This document shows positions 17,211 through 26,223 of a stretch of DNA of 64,000 nt, piece by piece. The notes under the pieces are model-generated. The model had not been told where the DNA came from. It did not search any database and saw only the letters and a list, made by a program, of their open reading frames with translations. Each line of letters begins with the position of its first letter. Position 1 is the stretch's first letter. The stretch is taken from contig CAWICN010000001.1 of NCBI GenBank assembly GCA_963834725.1, forward strand, positions 310,001-374,000, written 5' to 3'. The stretch comes from PALSA-693 sp963834725 (GTDB lineage Bacteria > Actinomycetota > Acidimicrobiia > Acidimicrobiales > Palsa-688). Position numbers and translations under genes: made by a program.

Positions 17211-17522
17211 TCAGCCCGCTTCTTCCAACGGCTCAAGCCTGTAGGAGAGCGTCACGCGGGTCCCCGTCACGTCCCCGACGATGTCGACTCGGTCGCTGAG
17301 CCCGTGCATGAGGGCCAGCCCCCGCCCCTTGGGCACCGCGCGGCCCCGGTCTCCAACACCGCCCCACATCCGCGTCAGCGCCACTCCCTCAGGCTCGCCC
17401 CTACGGGGGTTCGAGACCATTGTCGGTAGGACCTGACTCGGCAGCGTTCGCGAATACTCATACTCGGCAGGCGCGGTCGACGGAATCGAGTTCAGCCGCG
17501 ACCCGGACGCCTCGGTCGCCAC
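17211..17522 (-). pseudogene. RsbW-like HATPase anti-sigma regulatory protein, truncated
   Basis: The C-terminal half of a GHKL/HATPase anti-sigma kinase is readable: LPTMVSNPRRGEPEGVALTR, MWGGVGDRG, PKGRGLALMHGLSDRVDIVG and TGTRVTLSYRLEPLEEAG. The GRGLAL.H.L.D.V motif is the characteristic final ATP-lid region. The N-terminal half with the N-box is missing or scrambled, and the segment before LPTM is not family-like. It ends five bases before the STAS fragment, matching the usual rsbW/rsbV-type pair controlling stress sigma factors. Probably non-functional. Confidence 0.6.
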
Positions 17523-17641
17523 CGTGCGTGGTCAGCTGGGGCCGGATCAAGTCAGCGAGCTGGGGCCACCGGAGGCGTCATTTCGAGCGCAGCGGCGCTG
17601 CCCATCGTGGCGGAGCGGATAGCCGAAGGCCCAGGTGTCGG

Positions 17642-17880
17642 TCACCTCGATCGGCTGTGCGTGTGGACCTCGCTGGGGCTGACCTTCGAACCGCCCCAGC
17701 CTTGGCCGATAGGGAACTGCTGACCGCAACACTGGCAGGCGATCTCGGCGAGAAGCGCAAACTCGTCCTACACGCCGAGCACGGTGGGGGTCAAGGGGGC
17801 GAAACGCGGGACGCCGTGGTGGGTCCACCAGTCCGGCTGGCGGCCGGCCGCGTCGAGGATGTCGCGGTAGTCGGGGCAGT
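17642..17880 (-). pseudogene. Remnant of a conserved hypothetical protein
   Basis: One frame reads CPDYRDILDAAGRQPDWWTH, HGVPRFAPLTPTVLGV, then TAG, then DEFALLAEIACQCCGQQFPI, then VSPSEV before a stop. I recall a short actinobacterial family with C.DYR..L, P.W...H.VPR..PF.P..L.VY..EA.L..IACQ.CG..F; the TAG occupies the position of the family's Tyr. The C-terminal third (GDPP..GCC..G.TM) is absent. Function is unknown. Confidence 0.45.
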
Positions 17881-17881
17881 A

Positions 17882-18660
17882 TCAGAGGTGGGTTCCTTTC
17901 GCGTTGAGCAGGGGATGGAGGATCTCGGTCCAGGCCAGAGCGGCCAGGGTTACCGAAAGGCAGGCGCCCACCAGTTGTTCGCGGGTGCTGTCGGTGTGAC
18001 CGAGCAATGGTGCGGCCGAGCGAAGCCGGAGCGGCCACAGCAGTGGTACGCCCTTGACGGTGAGCATGTCACCGACCAGGTGGAGCGTAACCCCGATGCC
18101 GGCGGCGACCGGTAGCCACGCCCAGGTGTGCGGGTTGGCGACCGTTGTCGGGTCGGCGAGCCAGGAACCGGTTTGGGCCCGCCACACCGCCCATCCGGCC
18201 GCCACCGGGCCGATCAAGGCCACCCTGGAGCCTTTTCGGGCCACGCTGACCGGGACCAGCGTGGTGAGGGTGAGCGCCAAGGAGGCGTAGACCGAGATCG
18301 GGGCGGCGGGGCGAAGCGTCCCAGCCACCACACCAGTGCCGCCATCCCGCCGGCGAACCAAGCAATGGGTCGCCTGGCGGTGACCCCCGGCCAGCTTCTT
18401 GGTGACCGCGGCGACCGCCTCGGAGAGAAGGCCGAGCTTGCGGCTGACCGTCGAGCCGGGCTCATCGATGTCAGGCAAAGCAAGCCCGCACACATCGCCC
18501 CCGCCGCAGCCACTTGGCCGGGAGGAAGATGCGTGTGCGCCAGGCGGGCCACGGGCTCTGCCATGCCGACCCCTACCACCGCCCCGAGCAGGGCGTGCTC
18601 ACGGCCCCATTCGATCGCCCTCCCCCCGCACCGGGCGGCGAGCACAGCACTCCTCGAGGC
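17882..18660 (-). pseudogene. YdjM/DUF457-type membrane metal-dependent hydrolase, frameshifted
   Basis: Pieces alternating between two frames rebuild the family: WGREHALLGAVVGVGMAEPV, then PDIDEPGSTVSRKLGLLSEA with LAGGHRQATH, then IAWFAGGMAALVWWLGRF, then ISVYASLALTLTTLVPVSVA, LPVAAGIGVTLHLVGDMLTV and KGVPLLWPLRL. These include the metal-binding motifs of YdjM-like hydrolases (REHA, PDID, GHR..TH, HL.GD..T..GV.LLWP). About three frameshifts are needed. If intact it would be a four- to six-helix inner-membrane enzyme of unknown substrate, LexA-controlled in enterobacteria. Either a pseudogene or a sequence with indel errors. Confidence 0.65.
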
Positions 18661-18821
18661 CACGCCAACGAACCAGTAGGCCCATTCGGAGCGGACAGGC
18701 GAAGATAAACTGTTCATATCGCTCAAGAGAGCGGCGGGACTGCTCAGAGCCGCGGTCAGCGGCAGCCTTACTGTCACCGGCCCGGGACGGTTGGATACTG
18801 CGTGGCAACGCAGCAGTTGAG

Positions 18822-19282
18822 ATGATCGGGTTCGTGGAATCCGGCGAAGAGAGCGAAGTAGTCGCCGCCTTCGTTGGTTGGCTTAACAGCGAAGGACGGC
18901 GTGGGCGCACCGAGGTGGCGTGGGCGGACGTGGTCGCTGAACGAGCTGGCGAACGGCTGGTTGCTGAAACCAAGCGGATCACCGCAGCTCCCGGTCTCGA
19001 TCTCGACACCCTGTACGGCCAGCTGCTACGGCGAATGACGTCAGATCCGGCTACCAGATATGCAGCTGTCGTTCCCGAGAAGCTTGTCAACACCGCCCGT
19101 CGTGTCCACAAGAGGTACGAGACCTGCTGCGCGTCGATCTTTATGGGGTCACGATGGGCGACGAGGTTCGAAAGCACCGAGGTCGAATCGTAGGCTGGGG
19201 GAGTTCGGCGGTCGGCACTTTCTGGAACACATGCCGTCGTCGACCGCGGGGCGGCATTTGCCTCTCTCGGGTCTCCGCATAA
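18822..19282 (+). pseudogene. Restriction-endonuclease-fold-like protein, frameshifted near the C-terminus
   Basis: From ATG 18822 the frame reads EVVAAFVGWLNSEGRRGRTE, VAWADVVAERAGERLVAETK and AAPGLDLDTLYGQLLRRMTS, then ATRYAAVVPEKLVNTARRV. The sequence then continues in another frame as EVRDLLRVDLYGVTMGDEV to a TAA at 19280-19282. The D(V)..A.(R)..ERL.AE.KG pattern with YGQLLRRM resembles small PD-(D/E)XK nuclease-fold proteins of actinobacteria; the D...E.K residues are present. Whether it cuts DNA is unknown. One frameshift near 19100. It lies 60 bases upstream of an unknown 430-residue gene on the same strand. Confidence 0.5.
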
Positions 19283-19343
19283 GAGATCAGCAAAGCCCGA
19301 GGGGAACGCCGGGCGCCACAACCAGTCAGAACAGGACGGCGAC

Positions 19344-20636
19344 ATGATGACCGAGCAGACCGGACGGCACCAGAACCCAAACGGGGCGCCGCTCGCCACC
19401 TCGAACGGCGAGAGACAGGAAGCCGAACGCCCGCCGGCCACACTGACCGGGGTCCCCCGACGGGCGTGCCTGACCAACCCGGGAGAGCCGTTGCTGTTGG
19501 CCCGAGACCCGATCGAGTCGGTCATCCGGGTCGGGCAGTTCGCCGAGCAGTCCGGGATCGACACGACCGAGCTCGTCTCCTCCCACACCGTCGCTGTTCC
19601 GTTGCCGCTCTGGCCGCAGCCCTGGCCGACAGGCACGCGCCGGTGGAAGGGAACCCGGGCGGAGCTGTGGCACCCACTCATGTGGCTGCCCGAGCACCTC
19701 GCGAATCGAGTTGAGCCGCCAGTCGAGCCCAATGGACGGCGGCATCAGGAAAGCGACGACGAATGGGCGACACGGGTCGCCCTGGAAATGACCGTCTCAG
19801 GGCTTTACGACCAGACCACCGGCACCTGGCTCGATGTGCTCGCCATCGTCGGCATCGACATCGACCGACCCCGCGCCCAAGCCCGGGTGGCAGCCTGGCT
19901 GGCCGGACGACCGGACAGCACGCTCGACGGCATCGACCTCACCAACCTGACGTCATCCCAGGAAGACCCGCACTGGTCCTCATGGGCGGCGGTCGACCTG
20001 GCCCCCGTCCTGCGCCGCTACTCCTGGGCGCTGGGTTCCGACGCCCTCATCGACACCCTCGACAGCCTCCCGGCCGAAATCGACCGATACGGGATGGACC
20101 GCGACGCCGCCGTGGCCGTGGCCACCACCGTCGCCACAGTGGGATCCACCTGGATCGACGGCGTTCCCGACAGCGACGCAGCCGAGACACTCCGACAATC
20201 CGCCCGGCACCTGGCCGACAGCACGCCGTCGAGCGCCAGAGCTCTGATTGCCGACCCCGTCGCGAGAATCAGCCCCACCCTCCTCGAAATTCGAGAGCGA
20301 TTCTGGCCGGCAATGACCTCCAAAATCGCCGAACTCGGCAACCTCGCAGGAGGCATGAACCAGCTGCTCGAAAGGCACCGGGACCGCCAACGACCCGTGG
20401 GCGGGCGATCACGAAGACTGGAGCTAGCGGCCGCGACGCTCCGCAATATTGGGAGCAACGGCCAAACGATGCAGCTAGCCGAGCGGGCGCCGTGTGGCGG
20501 ACGACGCTCTTGGGAGCGGAGCCGCATGGCGCCTCGGAGCCACCCAATCGATGTGCCGCAAGACGCGACTGGCGACCATGAAGCGGTACCGAGTATCTTC
20601 GCCAGCCGTCCAAACCGTCACGTGTTGTTGCAATAG
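19344..20636 (+). CDS. Unknown 430-residue protein
   Basis: An intact frame starting ATGATG at 19344 with an AGGACGG-like site nine bases upstream. I do not recognise the family. The N-terminal 110 residues are proline/tryptophan-rich (VAVPLPLWPQPWPTGTRRWK). The middle is alpha-helical and acidic (ALEMTVSGLYDQTTGTWLDV, IDRPRAQARVAAWLAGRPDS, DAAVAVATTVATVGSTWIDG). The last 70 residues are basic and low in predicted structure. No signal peptide, membrane segment or cofactor motif is visible, so it is probably cytosolic. It follows a nuclease-like fragment on the same strand, and convergent beyond the next gene is an SF1 helicase; a shared role is possible but unproven. Confidence 0.6.
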   Translation: MMTEQTGRHQNPNGAPLATSNGERQEAERPPATLTGVPRRACLTNPGEPLLLARDPIESVIRVGQFAEQSGIDTTELVSSHTVAVPLPLWPQPWPTGTRRWKGTRAELWHPLMWLPEHLANRVEPPVEPNGRRHQESDDEWATRVALEMTVSGLYDQTTGTWLDVLAIVGIDIDRPRAQARVAAWLAGRPDSTLDGIDLTNLTSSQEDPHWSSWAAVDLAPVLRRYSWALGSDALIDTLDSLPAEIDRYGMDRDAAVAVATTVATVGSTWIDGVPDSDAAETLRQSARHLADSTPSSARALIADPVARISPTLLEIRERFWPAMTSKIAELGNLAGGMNQLLERHRDRQRPVGGRSRRLELAAATLRNIGSNGQTMQLAERAPCGGRRSWERSRMAPRSHPIDVPQDATGDHEAVPSIFASRPNRHVLLQ

Positions 20637-20651
20637 ATCGAGGAGGGCTCG

Positions 20652-21218
20652 GTGAGGTCACTGCGACACGGGATTGCCTCATTCGCAGCGAGGTTGCCGG
20701 CGAGCGCGGCACTGCTGGTGGCGCTCAGCGGTGCGCTGCTCGCTGCGCCCGGACCTGCCTACGCCGACCTCGGACCACACTATGGCGTTCTCCAGGTGAG
20801 CAACTCAAACGGCATACAGGAGCAGTTCACCATCGGCGGGTCGAACGGCTGCACGGTGTATCACCGCTGGGGCAGCGCCCCTGGCGTGACGCCCAGCGGC
20901 GCGTGGACGAGTCTGGGCGGATGTGCGATCGCCGGCTACGGGTTAGATGTCGGCAAGAATCAGGACGGACGGTTGGAGGTCTTCGTTATAGGCACCGACC
21001 ATTCCGTTTGGCACAACTGGCAGAGTGCGGCTGGTCGCGGGCCTTGGAGTGGATGGTACAGCCTGGGCGGATACGCGATCAGCGGCCCATCGGTGTTCAG
21101 CGAGTTCAACGGTTCGAACCTCGTCGGGCTCCACGTCACTGGCGGCGACGGTCTGATTTGGAACAGGCACCAGACTTCCCCGAACTGCTGCTGGAGCCCC
21201 TGGAACAAAGTGACTTAG
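20652..21218 (+). CDS. Secreted lectin-like beta-propeller protein (PLL-like repeats)
   Basis: A 188-residue exported protein starting at GTG 20652, with GAGGAGG about eight bases upstream. The signal peptide is residues 1-37 (LPASAALLVALSGALLAAPG, cleavage near AYA-DL). The mature part has repeats with W...W..LGG (GCTVYHRWGSAP, WTSLGGCAIAGYGLDVGKNQ, DGRLEVFVIGTDHSVWHNWQ, WSGWYSLGGYAISGPSVFSE), the blade motif of PLL-type fucose/galactose lectins and related propellers. About three blades are present where full propellers have five to seven, so it may oligomerise or be truncated. It ends with tandem TAG TAG. Confidence 0.75.
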   Translation: MRSLRHGIASFAARLPASAALLVALSGALLAAPGPAYADLGPHYGVLQVSNSNGIQEQFTIGGSNGCTVYHRWGSAPGVTPSGAWTSLGGCAIAGYGLDVGKNQDGRLEVFVIGTDHSVWHNWQSAAGRGPWSGWYSLGGYAISGPSVFSEFNGSNLVGLHVTGGDGLIWNRHQTSPNCCWSPWNKVT

Positions 21219-21274
21219 TAGACGTTTAGGTTCAGCCGAGGCAGAGGATCATCGGGGGGCGCTGCTCTCTGCGG

Positions 21275-22975
21275 TCAGGGCCGGCCGGAAATGGTCGATC
21301 GTCGTTGCGTCACCCTGGCGCAGAAGATCATCCCCTCTTCGCCCGAGTCGGCGTCGACGGATCGGCACAATGCGGCCAGGTTGTCCAGCGGCTGCCAGCC
21401 GAAGGTAGAGACGAGAGAGTCGAGCGATTCCTCGAGCAGGGTGGGCAGGACCCGGAAGCATCGGGTTTCGGCGGTGAGCCCGAGAAGCGGCACGCCGGCC
21501 CCAAGCAGCTCGGCGGAGGACATCGGCAGGTCGCGCCAGCACACGGGGTGCCCGCCGGCCAGTTTCCCGGCCACCAACGCGATCAGGTAACCGAGCAGGT
21601 CGGCTGCCTGCGGGCTGAGCCGGCCGGAGTCGAGGATCGGGTCGGAGGCGGCGGCCAACTCGACCAGGTGGGCGCTGGGTGGCCAGGACGCATCGGACAC
21701 GAACGTCAGGTGGTGCGTGTGGCGTGAGATCATCACTCCTAGACGGCCGAGGGACATGGCGTACTCGTTGTCCGAGCCGACCGGCGCAGCCGGGTCCAAA
21801 GCCGCCACCAGCGGCCACTGGCCGCCCTGGAGGCGGTCGGCGGTGCCAACTGTGATGTTGCTGGCTAGGGTCGCCGATAAGGCCCTCTCGGCTAGCTACT
21901 TCCCGGTGATGATCGACACTTGCGAGTTGCGTGACACCGCCACTGCCACACCGGCCGGGGTGGCGTCCCAGGCCAGCGTGACCGGGTTGCCGTTGTCGTC
22001 GGTGCCCGGGCCGGTCGGCGTCGCGCTCACGAGGGCGGCGGCACGGTCTGCCACCGCTCGCATTGTGGTCTCGTGGTCGAGGTCGTTGGAGACCGCGACC
22101 TCGATGGCGGCGATCTCGGGGAGTGGCGTCCCGTCCACTAGCCGGGCTGTGCGGGGCGGGCGGGCCGAGATGAACTCGAAATCGTAGAGAGGGGCGACCG
22201 CCGCCACCGACCTGGGGCCGAGCCGGTACGACTCCCGGATGGAGAAGCAGGCGGCATCGTCACGGGACTTGAACACTTCGGGCGCTCGGCGGTGCGGCGC
22301 GTCCGGCATCCGCTCCCACACCGACGTACCGACAATGACGACAGGACCGATCTGGCCGGGGTCGCCAACCAGGAGAAGCCGGGGCACCTTGGCTGCCGCG
22401 GCCGCCACCGAGGCGAAGGTGGCCTGGTATGCCTCTTCCAGGACCATCACGTCGAAGTCCTGGGGTGGAGACATTTCGCAGGAGCGGAGGGTACGGATCT
22501 GCACCACAGAGGCGGCGACCTTCTTCGACCAGTGGCCGCCGTACAGTCCGCCGGGCAGCACGCCGGGCTCCAGCCCGTTGATGCTGACTTCGATCTTGGC
22601 CGGATCGACGCTGCCAACCAGACGGTGTGCCAGCGAGACGGCCTGGTACCGGGTTGGGGTGGCGATCACCACCCGCAGGCGGCCAGCGTCAACGAGATGT
22701 GAGACGACCTCGGCCACCAACTGCGTCTTGCCCGCGCCGGGCGGGCTGTCGATCACGCTCACCGGCGCCCCCGACCACGCCCGCAGCAGGTCTTCGGCGG
22801 TGACCGAGCCGGGGACCAGCGTGGTCGGCCCGGAGGCGAGGCCGGGAACAGACGATGATCCGGTCACTGCTGGCTTGGACGTGCCAGTCCCGCCCAGCCC
22901 GGGCTGAGGGAGGCCGATGTCGTCAAGGTCGGTGTTGGTCAGCATGACTATGTGGAAGTCCGCGTCCAGGCTCAA
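21275..22975 (-). pseudogene. Superfamily 1 DNA/RNA helicase split by an in-frame TAG
   Basis: A single frame of about 567 codons interrupted once by TAG at 21896-21898. Motif I is SVIDSPPGAGKTQLVAEVVS, Ia VIATPTRYQAVSLA, II DFDVMVLEEAYQAT (Glu where the family has D-E), III RLLLVGDPGQIGPV, and a motif IV-like region follows. After the stop come motif V (NITVGTADRLQGGQWPLVAA) and motif VI (LGRLGVMISRHTHHLTF). A helicase lacking V and VI cannot work, so function needs readthrough, reversion or a sequencing correction. The frame is also open upstream past another TAG into the preceding coding region, suggesting a longer multidomain protein. Start TTG 22975 or ATG 22945. Confidence 0.7.
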
Positions 22976-22981
22976 TCCGCG

Positions 22982-24128
22982 CTATGCCGTGTCCGCACCG
23001 GCGAGCGATACATACAGCGGAACGTCACGTCCGGTCACACCGCCGTTGCCGCCCTCCGCGCTGCGCCGCCCCGCCCACGGCCTGGCGAAGCCGTCGCTGG
23101 ACCGGCCCAGGTAAGGCTCGGCGGTGGCCCACACCGCCGTGTTGTGATGGTGGGCGGCCTGAAGCAGCCGGACACCCTGTTGTAGATGGTTGACGGTGGT
23201 GCGGCTCGTGCCGGAGTTGTCCTGGTATTTGGTAGAGAAGCGGGCGACCAGACCGTCCCGGTAGCCGAGTTCGAGCAACTTGGCTGCGCCGAGGTCTTTG
23301 TCGTCGAAGATGGCGACCCGGTCGGGCCGCAGCTTGAAGGGGGTGGACGCCGAGGCTTCGACGATGCCGCCGAGGAGACGGTTGGGGCTGACCCTAACGA
23401 CTTCGCCGGTGAGCGTGGCGATCTCACGCATAGGTGGGTCGATGCGCTCAATGGCGCTCCACACCTCCTGGCGGGAGATGATCGAGTTGAACGCCTTGAT
23501 CGACCCGCTCGGCTGCCGGTTGCTCAGCGCCAGCAACAGCGAGGCGTCCGAGCGGAGCCTGGACGCTCAGGCCCGCTGCGTGGCGGTCGCTGCCTTAGGG
23601 TCGGAGACAAGCTGGAATAGGTGCCGGTAGCCCTCCGGCGCGGCGGCGGAACCAGGTGCCCTCAGATCGAAGGCGCGCAGCCAGGCGTCGACGTGCTGCG
23701 GTAGAGCCAGCCGGACACCAGAACTTCGCCGCCAGAGCATCAGCCAGCACCACCGCCGTCGAGGTTCCCGGCAGCTTCGCCAGGGACCCCGCAGCCTCGG
23801 CGAGCCGAGCCGAGCCCTCCACACCGGAGCGCTCGACGGCCCGAACCGCGGCGCGGGCCGCCCTGCGGTCTACAAACACGACCGCCTGAGCGGGGAGCAG
23901 GTCGAGCAGTACTCGACCGTCGAGCTTGCCGGTCATGCTGCCCTGGAAGAACAAGCTGCCTCTGTTGTCGCCAATGACGAATAGGGGTTCACCCGCGTTG
24001 GGAACCGACGGTGCGGCCATGCGAGCCTCCGGGCGGCATCCGGCCGCGCCGAGCTGGGCGGACTCGGCCCGGCAGTCGGCTGCGTAGCGGGCGGCGGCCG
24101 ACAGGATGCGGGGGGCGCCGGCGGTCAT
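22982..24128 (-). pseudogene. N-terminal region of the same helicase-type protein, interrupted
   Basis: From about ATG 24128 the frame reads MTAGAPRILSAAARYAADCR, NAGEPLFVIGDNRGSLFFQG, KLDGRVLLDLLPAQAVVFVD and AGSLAKLPGTSTAVVLADAL. A frameshift near 23720 leads to LALPQHVDAWLRAFDLRAPG and GYRHLFQLVSDPKAATATQR, a TGA near 23575, then SLLLALSNRQPSGSIKAFNS, NRLLGGIVEASASTPFKLRP, ARFSTKYQDNSGTSRTTVNH and DVPLYVSLAGADTA, with a TAG at 22982. All pieces after the frameshift share one frame with the downstream helicase motifs. I do not recognise the domain. The intact protein would be roughly 950 residues. Confidence 0.5.
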
Positions 24129-24488
24129 GCCACCCAAGAGGGCGGCACAACCGTTCAGCCCGCGCCCACAGCGTCCTCGTCGAAGCCCGAATCTGCTTGG
24201 CGCCTTGGGGACCGGGACGCTCACCGGAACCGACGTAGCCGTGCTTGGCCCGCCACGCACGAAGGCGGCGGTGCCACCCCGACTCAAGGTCGAAAGGAAC
24301 GGATGGCTGCGACAATCGTGATAGTCGCGCCCGGTAGACACACTGCTCGGCGTGCCCCCTCGCCGCGGTCCTGGACAACATTCGCGACCCGCGGGGGTGG
24401 AAGAGTTCAATCCCATTGTGACTATCGCCAACAGGGTTGGATTGATTATACGGTGGAAGGCGGGCCTGATGCACCGGCCCCATTGGCT
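24129..24488. other. Intergenic stretch, nothing recognisable
   Basis: About 360 bases between the helicase-type reading frame start and the end of the upstream membrane-protein frame. Reading frames are open by composition only; no family-like residues, RBS or hairpin stand out. Confidence 0.4.
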
Positions 24489-25250
24489 TTATTTGGATCC
24501 CACCATAGCTTTGAACCCGACTTTGAGCTGTTCGATCAGGGGTCTTGGCAAACAGTCCGGAGAGCAGAGCGAAGAACAGCACCGATTCCGGAAGTATGGC
24601 GTTCGTGTTGGCGGCTGAGGCCCCGCCAAGGGCGAAGATGACCCCTGCCAGAAGTCCGGCGAAGGCCACGACCCCCATTCCGGCGCCGAGCAGCGGCCGG
24701 AGGTAGAAGAACGGCACCATTCGCTTGTTGAACCGACCCGTTCGCGACGCTGGCTCTGGCGACTGCGGGGGGTAGGCGACGCCGTCTTCGAACTCGTATC
24801 CGTCCGCGTGGCGCTGGCCCGCTGAAATAGTGGCGGAGAGGACCCGCCGACCGCCCCACCCAGGTCCCCGACCAGAAACAATTGGCTGGTCCCGGCGCCG
24901 AGGAACTCGAGGACCGCCACCAGCCCGGCTCCGCAGGCGAGCCCGACACTCGCCAGAACGCCCAGCAATACCGCACAACTCCGGTCAAGTGCCTCCAACT
25001 CGCCTCTGTAATGATCGAGTATCCATCGACGCTGATGCAATCCCGGCACACCCCCCACTGGCCTCTCGGGCCTATCAGGGCCGGCATCCTGTCCGTCCCG
25101 CAACAGACGCTGGAGCCTGTCTAGCTCTTCAATGACGCGACGGCAGGGCCACAGTTCTCCGTCCAGTTCGCACACGACTGTGCCGTTCCGATGCACTCCA
25201 GAGTGGCGAGTCAACTCGTCCTCCGGTTCAGCGCTTCTAGGCCCGGCCAT
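24489..25250 (-). pseudogene. Predicted membrane protein, two frameshifts
   Basis: An N-terminal cytosolic part (VVCELDGELWPCRRVIEELD, HYRGELEALDRSCAV) leads to a helix LLGVLASVGLACGAGLVAVL. After a frameshift comes FFYLRPLLGAGMGVVAFAGL, LAGVIFALGGASAANTNAIL and PESVLFFALLSGLFAKT. A second shift gives the end LIEQLKVGFKAMVGSK. The F..RP..GA.MG...F..L, LAGLF....(I)..L...F pattern is common in three-helix hypothetical proteins of bacteria with no assigned role. The frameshifts are single-base. Start chosen at the ATG that precedes the first family-like acidic residues. Confidence 0.5.
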
Positions 25251-25530
25251 ATCGGCACCTCCAAGGGATCGAATGGCGGCGGCAGGAAGGATAGTTCCTT
25301 GCGACGGGCTACCATGCCGCAGAGGGACGCACGGCTCGTCGGGACCGGCCAAGCGTCAAACTCCGGCATTATCTCGAGTGTGCGCTGCCCAGAGTGTCTA
25401 GGCCGAGCAAAGCCCGGTGCTCACAACGTTCACACGTCCTTCAGGACGCTGCGCTCGCCGGAACTATCGCACGGCCGACGCACGACACATCGGCCCCGTA
25501 TTACTTCGAGGGCTTCCACCACGGTCCCGG

Positions 25531-26130
25531 TTACCGTTCCTGGCGGCCGGCGCGGCTGGGTAGCGCACTTGAGGGCAGGAACGAGCGAAGCTTCCGATCC
25601 GTCTCGCCGAACACGGTGAGCGAGCCGTCCCGGCCCACACCGACAATCGGAGACAACCCGGGCTCCTCGTCAACACCCACCGACATCCCGAGCTGGAGGT
25701 TGTGCGCGGCGAGCACGTCATCCGGTGTGCGCTTCTTCACATTTGTGTCATTCCACCACACAGGCCAACTGGCTGCTTGTCCGTGTCCCGGGCCGGCGCG
25801 AACGGCTGGCGGCTGCGGCCATCTGCGTGCGCGACTGCGCCAGCTTCGGCCTGCCTGTACCGTGCGCATCGCGGTCCCCGATGCCCGGGGCCTATCCCGG
25901 CTCCAGCGGTCGGCTTTCGTGAGGGGCTCGACCAAGGAGTTCGACATCGTGGCCGTTTCTCCGTCGGGTTTCGGCGCGCCGGTATTGTTGAGGTCACAGA
26001 CGCTCCAGTTCGAGCAGCGGAGCACTGCGGTGACCTCTTTGACGCGTCCGACGTCCAGAAACGAAGCCAAGGGCGATCGGTGGTCGGCTATGTGGTCAAA
26101 GTGCGAGCCGCTCACGTTCGTCCAACTCAC
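25531..26130 (-). CDS. Hypothetical protein, uncertain
   Basis: From a GTG at 26130 the frame reads VSWTNVSGSHFDHIADHRSP, LASFLDVGRVKEVTAVLRCS and NWSVCDLNNTGAPKPDGETA, and ends with DVLAAHNLQLGMSVGVDEEP, SPIVGVGRDGSLTVFGETDR and KLRSFL. Both ends look protein-like, while the arginine-rich middle (about residues 75-125) does not and may be out of frame. No family is recognised and no RBS is obvious. It is divergent from the flavin oxidoreductase gene at 26224, with under 100 bases between starts. Confidence 0.35.
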   Translation of the reverse strand: MSWTNVSGSHFDHIADHRSPLASFLDVGRVKEVTAVLRCSNWSVCDLNNTGAPKPDGETATMSNSLVEPLTKADRWSRDRPRASGTAMRTVQAGRSWRSRARRWPQPPAVRAGPGHGQAASWPVWWNDTNVKKRTPDDVLAAHNLQLGMSVGVDEEPGLSPIVGVGRDGSLTVFGETDRKLRSFLPSSALPSRAGRQER

Positions 26131-26223
26131 GGCCGTACGGATCGTCGCGCCGGGGCTGGCGGGCCTTCGAACAAGGTTTAGACTTTGCTGTGACGGCCAG
26201 CCGGGCCGACGAAAGGAGCGCTC

